From NCBI GenBank assembly GCA_021811235.1, contig JAJZPG010000010.1:4747-68746 (forward strand): a stretch of 64,000 nt of DNA, in the 5' to 3' direction. The notes below the pieces were generated by a model. The model made no database searches and was not told the origin of the DNA. It saw only the letters and a list, made by a program, of their open reading frames with translations. Numbering within the stretch: position 1 is the first letter of the stretch; every line of letters begins with the position of its first letter. This DNA comes from Pseudomonadota bacterium. GTDB taxonomy: Bacteria; Pseudomonadota; Gammaproteobacteria; Burkholderiales; Thiobacillaceae. Shown in pieces: positions 8,811 through 18,598 of this stretch. A program made the translations under genes and the position numbers.

Positions 8811-8908
8811 TGGCGGGCCTCCCCGCATGGCAGCCCCGCGAACCTGGTCAGGTCCGGAAGGAAGCAGCCATAGCGGATCGTTACCAGTGCCGGGGTCAAG
8901 GCTCGCCA
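8811..8908 (+). ncRNA. ffs: 4.5S signal recognition particle RNA
   Basis: A compact bacterial SRP RNA. The conserved apical region cctggtcaggtccggaagga is followed by agcagcca, the Ffh-binding asymmetric loop and GNRA-type tip. The ends pair (tggcgggcc with ggctcgcca, one G-U pair), giving a closed hairpin of about 98 nt, a normal length for small-type proteobacterial SRP RNA. A T-run (taattttt) lies just downstream. It is located between aroG and dnaX; an ffs-dnaX neighbourhood is common in proteobacteria. Confidence 0.95.
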
Positions 8909-8920
8909 CTTAATTTTTCC

Positions 8921-9020
8921 AGGGGCTAGGAATTAGGATCTAGGGGCCAGGGTTCGCGGGGGGTGTCCGCGGATGCAGGCGCCGCATTCCCTAGATCCTA
9001 GCCCCTAGATCCTAGCCCCT
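8921..9020. repeat. Palindromic intergenic element, copy 1 (CTAGGGG units)
   Basis: About 100 bp between ffs and dnaX. The left arm (8921-8952) and right arm (8989-9020) are built of tandem aggggctaggatct-like units in opposite orientation, and the core contains a GC-rich hairpin (cgcgg...ccgcg). The same architecture recurs at 13940-14027 and, with ATTCAGG-type units, at 35446-35569. Confidence 0.75.
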
Positions 9021-9026
9021 GACCAC

Positions 9027-10739
9027 ATGACTGACCTCTTCGGCGATTCCGCTTCCCCCGCAGTTGCGCTGGCGCGCAAGTGGCGGCCGCGCGCGTTCGC
9101 CGACCTCAGGGGGCAGGAACACGTGGTGCAGGCGCTGTCGAACGCGCTGACCCAGGGCCGCCTGCATCACGCCTATCTGCTCACCGGCACGCGCGGCGTC
9201 GGCAAGACCACGCTGGCGCGCATCCTCGCCAAGTGCCTCAACTGCGAGACCGGCGTCACCGCGACGCCGTGCGGCGTGTGTTCGGCCTGCAGCCAGATCG
9301 ACGCCGGCCGCTTCGTCGACCTGCTCGAACTCGACGCCGCCTCCAACACCGGCGTCGACAACATGCGCGAGGTGCTCGACAACGCGCAGTACGCGCCGAC
9401 GGTGGGACGCTACAAGGTCTACATCATCGACGAAGTGCACATGCTGTCGAAGCCGGCGTTCAACTCCATGCTGAAGACGCTGGAAGAGCCGCCCGCGCAT
9501 GTGAAGTTCATCCTCGCCACCACCGACCCGCAGAAGATTCCGGTGACGGTGCTGTCGCGCTGCTTGCAGTTCAACCTGAAGCCGATGCCACCCGCGCTGG
9601 TGGCGCAGCACCTGGGCGACGTGCTGGCGCAGGAGCAGGTCGACGCCGAGCCGGCCGCCTTGACCCTGCTGGCGCGCGCCGCCGCCGGCAGCATGCGCGA
9701 CGCGCTCTCGCTCACCGACCAGGCGATCGCCTACGGCGGCGGCCGCATCGAGGCGGCCGGCGTCGAGGCCATGCTCGGCACGGTGCGGCGCGACTACCTG
9801 TTCGACCTGCTCGACGCGCTGGCGGCGCACGACGCCGACGCCCTGATGACGCAGGCGCGCACGCTTGCCGAGCGCGGCATCGCCTTCGACGCCGCGCTGC
9901 AGGATCTGGGCAACCTGCTCACGCAACTCGCCTTGATCCTGCACGCGCCCAATGCGGTCGAAGCCGGCATGGATGCCGAGCGCATGCAGCTCACTGCCGC
10001 GGGGCTCGACGCCGAAACGGTGCAGCTGTATTACCAGATCGCGCTGAACGGCCGCCGTGACCTGCCGTATGCGCCGGACGAACTGTCCGGTTTCAGCATG
10101 ACGCTGCTGCGCATGCTGGCCTTTGCGCCGGGCGGTGCGACAGCGGCACGGCCGGTGCCGGTGCGCACGGCACCCGTCGCGCGCCCCGAGCCGGTCCCGC
10201 GCGAGGCCGCACCGGAAGCGCCGCCTCCGCCCGCCCCCGTGCCGAGCGCGCCGCCGCGTCCCGAGGTGGCCGCGCCCGAACCGTCCGCTGCAGCGGACTA
10301 CCGTGCGCCCCCGGCCCCCGCGCAGGTCGCTCGCGAACCCGCCCCGCGCGGAGACTGGGATTGGCTCCGGGTCGTGTCCGAGCTGCGCCTCGGCGGCATG
10401 GCCAAGATGCTCGCCGACCACTGCGAGCTGGTGGCGCAGGCGGGCGATGCGGTGACGCTACGCGTCGGCGAGACGCACAAACATCTGCTCGACCGCGCCT
10501 ACCAGGACAAGCTGGTTGCCGCGCTGCGCGATACGTTCGGCGCGACGCTCGAAGTCAAGTTCGAGATCGGCGCCGCCGCCGAGCAGACGCCGCAGCAGGT
10601 GCGCACGCGCATCAAGGAAGCGCGCCAGGCCGAAGCCGTGGCCGCGATCGAAACGGATCCATTCGTGCGCGAGTTGGTCGACCAGTTTGGTGGCCAGATC
10701 GACGCCTCGACCATACAGCCATTAGGAGAATCGACATGA
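9027..10739 (+). CDS. dnaX: DNA polymerase III subunit gamma/tau
   Basis: Clamp-loader ATPase of the replicative polymerase. The 570-residue protein has an N-terminal AAA+ module with Walker [10 protein letters not shown] (about residue 54), a zinc-binding Cys cluster ([16 protein letters not shown]) and Walker B IIDEVHM. A Pro/Ala-rich linker (about 370-440) precedes the tau-specific C-terminal domain. No obvious A-run slippery site is visible, so a short gamma form by frameshifting is not evident. The stop overlaps the start of ybaB (ATGA), so the two are translationally coupled, with recR following. Confidence 0.97.
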   Translation: MTDLFGDSASPAVALARKWRPRAFADLRGQEHVVQALSNALTQGRLHHAYLLTGTRGVGKTTLARILAKCLNCETGVTATPCGVCSACSQIDAGRFVDLLELDAASNTGVDNMREVLDNAQYAPTVGRYKVYIIDEVHMLSKPAFNSMLKTLEEPPAHVKFILATTDPQKIPVTVLSRCLQFNLKPMPPALVAQHLGDVLAQEQVDAEPAALTLLARAAAGSMRDALSLTDQAIAYGGGRIEAAGVEAMLGTVRRDYLFDLLDALAAHDADALMTQARTLAERGIAFDAALQDLGNLLTQLALILHAPNAVEAGMDAERMQLTAAGLDAETVQLYYQIALNGRRDLPYAPDELSGFSMTLLRMLAFAPGGATAARPVPVRTAPVARPEPVPREAAPEAPPPPAPVPSAPPRPEVAAPEPSAAADYRAPPAPAQVAREPAPRGDWDWLRVVSELRLGGMAKMLADHCELVAQAGDAVTLRVGETHKHLLDRAYQDKLVAALRDTFGATLEVKFEIGAAAEQTPQQVRTRIKEARQAEAVAAIETDPFVRELVDQFGGQIDASTIQPLGEST

Positions 10740-11062
10740 TGAAGGGCGGCATCGGCAACATGATGAAGCAGGTCCAGCAGGTGCAGGAGAACATGGCCAA
10801 GATGCAGGCCAAGCTGGCGGAAATGGAAATCGAGGGGCAGAGCGGGGCCGGCATGGTCAAGGTTGTGATGACCTGCAAGCACGACGTGCGGCGCGTCACC
10901 ATCGATCCCAGCCTGATGTCGGACGACAAGGAAATGCTCGAGGACCTGGTGGCCGCGGCGATGAACGATGCGGTGCGCAAGGTCGAATCCACGGTGCAGG
11001 AGAAGATGGGCAGCGTGACTGCCGGTCTGCCGATCCCGCCGGGGATGAAGCTGCCCTTCTGA
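10736..11062 (+). CDS. ybaB: YbaB/EbfC nucleoid-associated protein
   Basis: A 108-residue DNA-binding protein of the YbaB/EbfC family. It begins [15 protein letters not shown] with a helical N-terminus, followed by the conserved central segment with [17 protein letters not shown]. Length and dnaX-ybaB-recR order are as in most proteobacteria. The start ATG overlaps the dnaX stop; the second ATG, one codon later, is an alternative. Family members form homodimers that bind DNA with low specificity. Confidence 0.95.
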   Translation: MMKGGIGNMMKQVQQVQENMAKMQAKLAEMEIEGQSGAGMVKVVMTCKHDVRRVTIDPSLMSDDKEMLEDLVAAAMNDAVRKVESTVQEKMGSVTAGLPIPPGMKLPF

Positions 11063-11083
11063 TCTGACTGAAGCAACAGCGAG

Positions 11084-11677
11084 ATGCAGCCTGCCGCGCT
11101 GGAAAACCTGATCAGCGCCCTGCGTGTGTTGCCAGGCGTAGGTCCCAAGTCGGCCGCGCGCATGGCGTACCACCTGCTGCAGCGCGACCGCCGTGGCGCC
11201 GAGCAGCTGGCGGGCGCGCTCAACCACGCGCTGACGCATCTTCACCACTGCCGCCTGTGCAACAATTTCTCCGAGGCGGAAGTGTGCGAGGTGTGCGCGA
11301 GCCCGCGCCGCGACAAGCGGCAGCTGGCGGTGGTCGAGATGCCGGCCGACTTCAACATGATGGAGGCCACGCAGAGCTATGGCGGCCTGTATTTCGTGCT
11401 GATGGGACGCCTTTCGCCGCTCGACGGCATCGGTCCGCGCGAGATCCATCTCGACCGCCTGATCAACCGGGCGCTCGACGGCACGGTCGAGGAGGTGATC
11501 CTGGCGACCAACTTCACCCCCGAGGGCGAAGCCACCGCGCACACCATCGGCGAACTGCTGAAGGCGCGCGGTCTCAAGGTCAGCCGCCTGGCGCGCGGCG
11601 TGCCGGTCGGCGGCGAACTGGAATACGTCGACAGCGGCACGCTGGCGCAGGCCGTGCGCGACCGGCGCGCCGTTTAA
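11084..11677 (+). CDS. recR: Recombination protein RecR
   Basis: RecR acts with RecO and RecF to load RecA on gapped DNA. The 197-residue protein has an N-terminal helix-hairpin-helix ([17 protein letters not shown]), a four-Cys zinc finger ([16 protein letters not shown], about residues 55-70) and a Toprim domain ([12 protein letters not shown] onward). It lies 21 bp after ybaB in the conserved dnaX-ybaB-recR cluster. Confidence 0.97.
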   Translation: MQPAALENLISALRVLPGVGPKSAARMAYHLLQRDRRGAEQLAGALNHALTHLHHCRLCNNFSEAEVCEVCASPRRDKRQLAVVEMPADFNMMEATQSYGGLYFVLMGRLSPLDGIGPREIHLDRLINRALDGTVEEVILATNFTPEGEATAHTIGELLKARGLKVSRLARGVPVGGELEYVDSGTLAQAVRDRRAV

Positions 11678-11681
11678 CTGA

Positions 11682-13079
<1,398 letters not shown>

Positions 13080-13090
13080 GCGGAGGCGAC

Positions 13091-13933
13091 ATGTCCGAAC
13101 ACGCCCTCGACGTCGGCCTCGCCGACTTCAACCAGAAGGTTCTCGACGAATCGCGTCAGCGGCCGGTGGTGGTCGATTTCTGGGCGCCGTGGTGCGGTCC
13201 GTGCAAGTCGCTGAAGCCCATCCTGGAAAAGCTCGCGGCGGAATACGGCGGCAAGTTCCTGCTCGCCAAGGTCAACTCCGACGACAACCAGGAACTCGCG
13301 GCACGCTACGCCGTGCGCGGCATTCCCAGCGTGAAGGCGTTCGTGGACGGCGAGGTGGTCGACGAGTTTTCCGGTGCGCTGCCGGAGGGCGAGGTGCGCG
13401 ACTTCCTCGATCGCATCATTCCCAGCCCGGCCGACGAGTTGCGCCAGCAGGCGGCGGATGCACGCATGGCCGGCGATATTTCGGGCGCGCTGAAGCTGCT
13501 GGCGGAGGCGTCGAAGCTCGATCCCGCCCACGTGGGCGTGCGGCTCGACGCCGCCGAGATCATGCTCGATCTGAACGAAGCCGACGAAGCCGGCCGCCTG
13601 ATCGGCAGCGTGCCGGACGACGCGGATCCGCGCGTGCCGGCCCTGAAGGCACGCCTGCAGTTCATGGGCGCGGCGGACGAGGACGAAGCGGCATTGACGG
13701 CGCGGGTGGCGGCGAACGGAGACGATCTGGAGGCGCGCCTGAAACTCGCCAACCTGCTGGTTGCCGCCGGACAGTACGAGCAGGGCATGGATCAGCTGCT
13801 GGAAATCGTGCGCCGCGACCGCAGCTTCGGCGACGACGTCGGCCGCAAGACCCTGTTGTCGGTGTTCAACCTGCTGGGCGGCGGCGAACTCGTCGGCCGT
13901 TACCGGCGTCTGCTGGCGAGTGCGCTGAACTGA
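13091..13933 (+). CDS. Thioredoxin-TPR protein (CnoX/YbbN-like)
   Basis: A 280-residue cytoplasmic protein with an N-terminal thioredoxin fold and a C-terminal helical TPR-like region. The thioredoxin part carries a full redox-active WAPWCGPCKS motif near residue 37 and the cis-Pro segment RGIPSVKAF near 77. Residues about 118-275 form TPR-like repeats ending in the conserved FGDDVGRKTLLSVFNLLG. The E. coli homologue CnoX/YbbN is a chaperedoxin that works with GroEL and DnaK but lacks the complete CxxC; here CGPC is intact, so oxidoreductase activity is plausible. No signal peptide. Confidence 0.9.
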   Translation: MSEHALDVGLADFNQKVLDESRQRPVVVDFWAPWCGPCKSLKPILEKLAAEYGGKFLLAKVNSDDNQELAARYAVRGIPSVKAFVDGEVVDEFSGALPEGEVRDFLDRIIPSPADELRQQAADARMAGDISGALKLLAEASKLDPAHVGVRLDAAEIMLDLNEADEAGRLIGSVPDDADPRVPALKARLQFMGAADEDEAALTARVAANGDDLEARLKLANLLVAAGQYEQGMDQLLEIVRRDRSFGDDVGRKTLLSVFNLLGGGELVGRYRRLLASALN

Positions 13934-13939
13934 CTGGCA

Positions 13940-14027
13940 GGGGGCAGGATTTAGGGGCTAGGATTTAGGGGCTAGGGAATGAGCGGCCGGAGGCCGCGAA
14001 ATTGAATGCGCCCCTAGCCCCTAATCC
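13940..14027. repeat. Palindromic intergenic element, copy 2, reaching into greB
   Basis: The left arm has tandem aggatttaggggctaggat units (13944-13978), the core is a perfect gcggcc-gga-ggccgc hairpin (13983-13997) and the right arm is cccctagcccctaatcc (14011-14027). It lies between the convergent thioredoxin-TPR gene and greB. The right arm contains the greB stop codon (cta at 14021-14023, read on the minus strand) and its last Asp codon. Confidence 0.75.
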
Positions 14028-14581
14028 AGCGCGACGTAGCGCACCTCGACGATCTCCACCTCGCGCCGGCCCTCCGGCGTCTGCACGCTGACGGTGTCGC
14101 CCTCGCGCGCCCTCAACAGCGCGCGCGCCATCGGCGAGATCCACGCGATGCGGCCACGCGCGGCATCGGCTTCGTCGACGCCGACGATGGCGTAGGTGGA
14201 CTCTTTGCCGTGTTCATCCGCGACGGTGACCGTGGCACCGAAGAACACCTGGTCGGTGTCCTCGCGCGTCGCCGGGTCGACGACCTCGGCGTGTTCCAGC
14301 CGCTTGGACAGGAAACGGATGCGGCGGTCGACCTCGCGCAGTCGCTTCTTGCCGTAGATGTAGTCGCCGTTTTCCGAGCGGTCGCCGTTGCTCGCAGCCC
14401 ATGCGATGGTTTCGACCAGCTTGGGACGCTCGACTTTCCACAATTGGTTGAACTCGGCGTCCAGCCGTGCATAACCCGCGGGCGTCAGGTAGTTCTTCGA
14501 GCCGGCAGGGAGCGCCGGTGCGGCGGCCTCATCCTCCTCGGTGTCGGGGGTGTCGGTTTCCTTGACGAAGGCTTTGTTCAT
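14021..14581 (-). CDS. greB: Transcription elongation factor GreB
   Basis: GreB stimulates the intrinsic RNA cleavage of backtracked RNA polymerase. The 186-residue protein has an acidic N-terminal tail, then the antiparallel coiled-coil domain (YLTPAGYARLDAEFNQLW to about residue 110) carrying the acidic tip NGDRSENGDYIYGKKR, and the C-terminal FKBP-like domain (VFFGATVTV, RIAWISPMARALL). The Y-x-YGKKRLRE pattern separates GreB from GreA. The start at 14581 overlaps the stop of the upstream DUF2905 gene (ATGA). The last codons fall inside a palindromic repeat element. Confidence 0.94.
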   Translation of the reverse strand: MNKAFVKETDTPDTEEDEAAAPALPAGSKNYLTPAGYARLDAEFNQLWKVERPKLVETIAWAASNGDRSENGDYIYGKKRLREVDRRIRFLSKRLEHAEVVDPATREDTDQVFFGATVTVADEHGKESTYAIVGVDEADAARGRIAWISPMARALLRAREGDTVSVQTPEGRREVEIVEVRYVALD

Positions 14582-14778
14582 CGGCCAAACAGATAGGCAA
14601 GCAGCGAAAGCGCCAGTGACAACAGGATGACACTGGTGAAGGGGAAGTAAAATGTACCTCGTGCGCGTTTGACCCGCACGTCGCCTGGCAAGCGCCCCAG
14701 TCCGAGGCGCTCGAGCCAGGGCGTGAGCAGGCCCAGCACCAGCAGGGCCGCGATCAGGGTGAAAAGCCATTTCAACAT
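14578..14778 (-). CDS. DUF2905 small membrane protein
   Basis: A 66-residue inner-membrane protein with two hydrophobic segments (about residues 3-20 and 46-64) flanking the conserved LGRLPGDVRV loop that defines DUF2905. The function of the family is unknown. Its stop overlaps the greB start, so the two are probably co-translated. It is divergent from tcdA, with 16 bp between the start codons. Confidence 0.88.
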   Translation of the reverse strand: MLKWLFTLIAALLVLGLLTPWLERLGLGRLPGDVRVKRARGTFYFPFTSVILLSLALSLLAYLFGR

Positions 14779-14794
14779 GAGGAGATTCTAGCCG

Positions 14795-15520
14795 ATGGAC
14801 GCCCCGCCGCAGTTTGAACGCACCCGCATTCTGCTCGACGCCGACGAGCAGGGGCGGCTCGCCGGCGCGCACGTCCTGGTCGCCGGGTTGGGCGGCGTCG
14901 GCTCGTATTGCGCGGAGGCGCTGGCGCGGGCGGGGGTGGGGCGGCTGACCCTCATCGACCACGACGTCGTCGCCGTGTCCAACATCAACCGCCAGCTGCC
15001 CGCGCTGTTGTCGACCGTGGGGCAACCGAAGGCCGAACTGATGGCGGCACGCGTCCGCGACATCAACCCGGCGTGCGAGCTCACCGCACTGCGCGAGTTT
15101 CTCGTTCCCGAAACCGTGGCCGATCTGGTTCCGGTCGACGTCGATTTCGTCATCGACTGCATCGATTCACTCAATTGCAAGGTCGCGCTGGTGGCAACGA
15201 GCGTCCAGCGTGGACTGAGGGTTGCCTCCAGCATGGGCGCGGGCAACCGGCTCGATCCGTCGCGCATCCGGATCGCCGACATTTCAAAAACCAGTATGTG
15301 TCCGCTCGCCGCAGTGATGCGCAAACGGCTCAGGAAGCGCGGCATCGCCAAAGGCGTGCTGACCGTGTTCTCCGACGAGCCGGGGCGCGCACCGCTGCCG
15401 CCGCAGCCGGTCGAAGGGCGCGGCAGGGCCCGCGCAGTCAACGGCACCATCAGCTATTTGCCGCCGTTGTTCGGCCTCATGCTCGCGGGCGCCGTCGTAC
15501 AGCGTTTGATTGCGGCCTGA
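14795..15520 (+). CDS. tcdA: tRNA threonylcarbamoyladenosine dehydratase
   Basis: An E1-like (ThiF/MoeB superfamily) enzyme that cyclises t6A37 of tRNA to ct6A using ATP. The 241 residues include the nucleotide-binding GLGGVGSYCAEALARAGVG (about residues 32-50), the LIDHDVV loop and NINRQ. The central SKTSMCPLAAVMRKRLRKRGI segment is typical of TcdA/CsdL rather than ThiF or MoeB. The zinc-ligand CxxC pairs of MoeB are absent, in line with this subfamily. The C-terminus ends in a short hydrophobic segment (GLMLAGAVVQRLI). Confidence 0.92.
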   Translation: MDAPPQFERTRILLDADEQGRLAGAHVLVAGLGGVGSYCAEALARAGVGRLTLIDHDVVAVSNINRQLPALLSTVGQPKAELMAARVRDINPACELTALREFLVPETVADLVPVDVDFVIDCIDSLNCKVALVATSVQRGLRVASSMGAGNRLDPSRIRIADISKTSMCPLAAVMRKRLRKRGIAKGVLTVFSDEPGRAPLPPQPVEGRGRARAVNGTISYLPPLFGLMLAGAVVQRLIAA

Positions 15521-15551
15521 ATGCCCGCCAGGGGTAGGGCTCTATCCATAA

Positions 15552-15724
15552 GGATCGGAGTCCTTCAGGGCATACGACTCCACACGTGCTTGAGCACGTA
15601 GTGGATCGGAGTCCTTTAGGGCATACGACTCCACACGTGCTTAAGCGCGTAGTGGATCGGAGTCCTTTAGGGCATACGACTCCACACGTGCTTAAGCGCG
15701 TAGTGGATCGGAGTCCTTTAGGGC
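15552..15724. repeat. 51-bp tandem repeat (3 full units plus a 20-bp partial)
   Basis: Units begin at 15552, 15603, 15654 and 15705, an exact 51-bp period. Each holds ggagtc...gactcc inverted arms and a second palindrome: acgtgct-tg-agcacgt in unit 1, acgtgcttaagcgcgt in units 2 and 3. Units 2 and 3 are identical; unit 1 differs at a few positions. The array lies between convergent genes, and the last partial unit supplies the stop codon (tta at 15718-15720 read in reverse) of the minus-strand lipoprotein gene. Because 51 is divisible by 3, the plus strand has a repetitive open frame that is probably not a gene. Confidence 0.92.
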
Positions 15725-15924
15725 TGGCTTGTCTCGTCGATCTGTTTACGCTGCGCCTCCGCAGCCTCCATGACCTGGCCTTCCACCGCGTGCGCCTTGT
15801 CCACGGCCTGGATCTGCGTCTCGAACACGGGGTTGGGCTGGCGTTTCTCGGTTTGCGGCTGCGGCGGCGGGCTGGCGTCGCAGGCGGCGAGGGTGAGTGC
15901 GAGGGGGATGAGCAGGCGTTTCAT
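15718..15924 (-). CDS. Small putative lipoprotein
   Basis: A 68-residue protein with a lipoprotein signal peptide. MKRLLIPLALTLAACDAS gives a lipobox LAAC with Cys at residue 15, followed by a Pro-rich stretch and a charged helical tail. The Asp after the Cys would favour inner-membrane retention under the E. coli Lol rule. The start overlaps the stop of the upstream PNPOx-like gene (ATGA). The stop codon is provided by the 51-bp repeat, so the natural C-terminus may have been shortened or replaced when the array arose. Function unknown. Confidence 0.7.
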   Translation of the reverse strand: MKRLLIPLALTLAACDASPPPQPQTEKRQPNPVFETQIQAVDKAHAVEGQVMEAAEAQRKQIDETSQP

Positions 15925-16472
15925 GGTTGATCCTCCAACAAGCCGGTGGGCAGGCCGTCGATGCTGGCCAGATTCTTTTCGCGCCAGTAGTCCAGCAGAC
16001 CGACCGGGCCTTTCTTCTCGGCCCAGCGCGCAAGGGTGTCGCGTTCGCCGCGATACGCATACATGGGCACGGCGTAGCCGCACGAGGTCTGCACCGAGTC
16101 GATGTCGAGCACGATGAGCTGGCGCTCCCCGGGCAGGCCGGGAAAGTGGTGGCGCAGCGCGGCCCATTCGGCGTCCTGCCGGCGTACGGAGCGGCCGCGG
16201 CCGTACGCGCGCAGGATCAGCGGATCGGCGTCGAAGCTGCACCACATCATCGTCATGCGGCCGTCGTGCTTCAGGTGGGCGGCGGTTTCGTTGCCGCTGC
16301 CGGTGAGGTCGAGATAGGCGACCCGGCGGTCGGACAGTACGCGCAGGCTGTCCATGCCCTTGGGCGACAGGTTGAGGCGGCTGTCTGCAGTGCCCGTGGC
16401 GGTGAAGAAGATCTTCTGTGCGGCGATGAAGGCGCGGTGTTTCTCTTCGAGTGCGGGATAGAAGCGCGCCAT
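15921..16472 (-). CDS. Pyridoxamine 5'-phosphate oxidase-fold protein
   Basis: A 183-residue cytoplasmic protein of the PNPOx-like split-barrel flavin-binding fold. The N-terminus (FIAAQKIFFTATGTADSRLNLSPKG) and the strand with RMTMMWCSFDADPLILRAYGRGR match the FMN-binding family often annotated as pyridoxamine 5'-phosphate oxidase-related. It lacks the catalytic C-terminus of true PdxH, so PLP synthesis is unlikely. It is translationally coupled on both sides: its ATG overlaps the stop of the LON-domain gene and its stop overlaps the start of the lipoprotein gene. Confidence 0.82.
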   Translation of the reverse strand: MARFYPALEEKHRAFIAAQKIFFTATGTADSRLNLSPKGMDSLRVLSDRRVAYLDLTGSGNETAAHLKHDGRMTMMWCSFDADPLILRAYGRGRSVRRQDAEWAALRHHFPGLPGERQLIVLDIDSVQTSCGYAVPMYAYRGERDTLARWAEKKGPVGLLDYWREKNLASIDGLPTGLLEDQP

Positions 16473-17065
16473 CAGTTGACCTGCCGCTTGAGGAATTCGG
16501 TGAGGATGCGCAGGCGCGTCACGCTGTCGTTCATCTCCAGCAGGTTCTGCTTGGTGCTGAGTTTCAGCGGCAACACTTCGGACAGGCGGTAGCCGACCCA
16601 CACCGCGTCGTCGTATGCGTGCGGGGCGGGAAAGTGCGCATGACCGTATTCGTCGACGATGTGGCGCAGGATTTCCACCGCCAGTTCGAATTCGTGGGGG
16701 ATCGCGACGGCAGGCTCGGCGCTGACGTCGTCCACCGTGCCGACCAGCAGCCCGCTGGGTTCGACCTGGGTGTGACGGATGACGAAGCGTTTTTCCGCCT
16801 GGGTCTCGATATGAAGGATGCCGGTCTCGGGCATGTCCCAGTCGGTGATGCGGACCCGCGTGCCGACCGGGTAGGGCACGGCGGGCGTGCCGGTTTCCTG
16901 GCCTTCGCGAATGGCGCAGATGCCGAATGGACTGCTGTCGGCGATCGCCTGCTTCACCATGTCGATATAGCGCGTCTCGAAAATCCGCAGCGGCAGCCGG
17001 CCGCCGGGGAATACCACGGTGTTGAGCGGAAACAGCGGCAGGCCCGGTTGGACGGCGGCGCTCAT
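16472..17065 (-). CDS. LON substrate-binding domain protein
   Basis: A 197-residue stand-alone LON N-terminal domain protein. The opening [25 protein letters not shown] is the diagnostic start of the fold. There is no AAA+ or protease domain, so it is not Lon itself. Such proteins are widespread and poorly characterised; a role in substrate recognition is assumed from the fold only. The start overlaps the ubiX stop by four bases, and the gene sits in a tightly packed minus-strand operon. Confidence 0.88.
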   Translation of the reverse strand: MSAAVQPGLPLFPLNTVVFPGGRLPLRIFETRYIDMVKQAIADSSPFGICAIREGQETGTPAVPYPVGTRVRITDWDMPETGILHIETQAEKRFVIRHTQVEPSGLLVGTVDDVSAEPAVAIPHEFELAVEILRHIVDEYGHAHFPAPHAYDDAVWVGYRLSEVLPLKLSTKQNLLEMNDSVTRLRILTEFLKRQVN

Positions 17066-17679
17066 CGGTCGTCTCCCCAGCGTGCCATCAGTTCGTGCCG
17101 GATGCCGAGCTGGTCGAGGATGCGCGCGACGATGAAGTCGACGATGTCCTCGACCGACTGCGGGCGGTGATAGAAGCCCGGATTGGCGGGCAGGATCACC
17201 GCGTTCATGCGCGACAGCGTCAGCATGTTTTCCAGATGCAGGGTCGAGAACGGCGCCTCGCGCGGGACCAGGATCAGTTTCCGCTGCTCCTTCAGCATGA
17301 CGTCGGCGGCGCGCTCGATCAGGTTGTCGGAGAGGCCGTGGGCGATCGCCGCGAGCGTGCCCATCGAGCACGGGCAGACGACCATCGCGTCGGCCGGGTT
17401 GGAGCCGGAGGCGACCGGCGCGTTCCAGTCTTCGCGGCCGAACACGCGCAGCTGGCCGTCGCGCGCGCCGAGGCTTTCGGAGAGCTGTCCTTCGAGATCG
17501 CCGGCGCGCGCCGGCAGCGCGACGCCGAGTTCCTGCTTGGCGACGAGGTGCGCCGCCTGCGATACCAGCAGATAGACGCGCACGTCGGCAGCCAGCAGAC
17601 ATTCGAGCAGACGCAGGCCGTAAGCCATGCCGGAGGCGCCGGACAGCGCCAGGGTAACGGTGTTCAGGGAGGTGTGCAT
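17062..17679 (-). CDS. ubiX: Flavin prenyltransferase UbiX
   Basis: UbiX attaches a dimethylallyl group to FMN to make the prenylated flavin cofactor used by the UbiD decarboxylase in ubiquinone synthesis. The 205-residue protein starts with the flavoprotein motif [32 protein letters not shown] and [17 protein letters not shown] are family blocks, and [19 protein letters not shown] is the typical C-terminal signature. ubiD is not in the window. It is coupled to the downstream LON gene. Confidence 0.96.
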   Translation of the reverse strand: MHTSLNTVTLALSGASGMAYGLRLLECLLAADVRVYLLVSQAAHLVAKQELGVALPARAGDLEGQLSESLGARDGQLRVFGREDWNAPVASGSNPADAMVVCPCSMGTLAAIAHGLSDNLIERAADVMLKEQRKLILVPREAPFSTLHLENMLTLSRMNAVILPANPGFYHRPQSVEDIVDFIVARILDQLGIRHELMARWGDDR

Positions 17680-17712
17680 GGCCCGGATTGTCGCCCGGAT
17701 GCCGCCAATAAT

Positions 17713-18252
17713 CTACTGCGGCGAGCCTTGAACGATGGGGGCGTTCGCGAGGTGCAGGCGCGCGACGATCACGCCGTTCGCTGCGCCGAACACGAGTGCG
17801 GCGGCGGCGAACAGCGGCAACAGCGTGAGGATCGCGGCGGCCGGCAGCAGCCACAGCGAGGCCAGCGCAAGCTGTCCCCCGACATGGCCGAACGCCGCCA
17901 GAACCGACAGGCTGACCGGGCCGAACAGGCGTTTGGGAAGATGATGGGCGACGGCCAGTATCAGGAGGCTCGCACACGCGCCCGCTGCCGACAGCCAGAA
18001 GCCGGGCGCGAACAGCGTGCCCAGCAGCAGGCCGGCGGCCAGCACGCGCAGGCCCGATACCCACGCCGCGGCGCGCCAGCCGTCCTGCAGCAGCACCAGC
18101 AGGATGACGATGTTGGCGAGACCGGGCTTGACCCCGGGGATCGGGCTGGGAATCGCCGCCTCGGCGAGCGTGAGGCCGATCGCCAGTGCGGCCAGGCGCG
18201 CGAGGCGGCGGTCGTCGGGCGTGACCGGCAGCTCAATAGCCCAGTGTGTCAT
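17713..18252 (-). CDS. Gx transporter family membrane protein
   Basis: A 179-residue polytopic inner-membrane protein with about five hydrophobic segments. The opening ALAIGLTLAEAAIPSPIPGVKPGLANIVIL is characteristic of the family once labelled heptaprenyl diphosphate synthase component I and now grouped with ECF-type S-components (Gx transporters). The substrate is unknown. It overlaps the 3' end of the upstream NusG-II gene by 20 bp, a pairing common in bacteria, suggesting the two work together. Confidence 0.85.
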   Translation of the reverse strand: MTHWAIELPVTPDDRRLARLAALAIGLTLAEAAIPSPIPGVKPGLANIVILLVLLQDGWRAAAWVSGLRVLAAGLLLGTLFAPGFWLSAAGACASLLILAVAHHLPKRLFGPVSLSVLAAFGHVGGQLALASLWLLPAAAILTLLPLFAAAALVFGAANGVIVARLHLANAPIVQGSPQ

Positions 18253-18598
18253 AGGCAGGTGTGCGGCCGCGGATTTCGAGGCTGACCTGGTTCGGCAGGC
18301 ACAGCGCGGCCTGGCCGGACAGCGTGAGCCAGCCCTGTTTCACGCACAGCTGGCGTGGCGACGGGTCGGCCGCGACGCGCGCACGGCCGGGCGCGATTTC
18401 GATCCGGGTGGTGCCGAGCGGGCCATCGACCGCGACGCTCTGGTCGCGGGTGAGCGGGATGGTTTGCACGATCTGGCCGGCGGCGCGGATGACCGCCGTG
18501 TCGCCGTGCTCGCCGCTCCACGCCCACAGCGTCAGCGCGACCACCCCCACGCCGCCTGCCAGCAGCACGCCGACGTCGCCGGCGCGCAGCATGCCCAT
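18233..18598 (-). CDS. NusG domain II-containing protein
   Basis: A 121-residue protein with one N-terminal membrane anchor (about residues 5-25) followed by a small extracytoplasmic beta domain of the NusG-II type. The conserved block PSPRQLCVKQGWLTLSGQAALCLPNQVSLEI holds two Cys. It pairs with the Gx transporter gene, which it overlaps, and its start overlaps the rapZ stop by one base (TGATG). It is probably an accessory subunit of that transporter; this is inferred from the gene pairing. Confidence 0.85.
   Translation of the reverse strand: MGMLRAGDVGVLLAGGVGVVALTLWAWSGEHGDTAVIRAAGQIVQTIPLTRDQSVAVDGPLGTTRIEIAPGRARVAADPSPRQLCVKQGWLTLSGQAALCLPNQVSLEIRGRTPAYDTLGY

Noticed and set aside
10120-10340. 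Programmed frameshift in dnaX producing a gamma form
   Set aside because: The expected region is GC-rich and has no A-run slippery heptamer.
15552-15724. CRISPR array
   Set aside because: The units are directly adjacent and nearly identical; there are no variable spacers and no cas genes.
15586-15930. Plus-strand open frame with 17-residue repeats
   Set aside because: It arises because the 51-bp repeat period is divisible by three. It lacks a ribosome-binding site and runs into the antisense of the lipoprotein gene.
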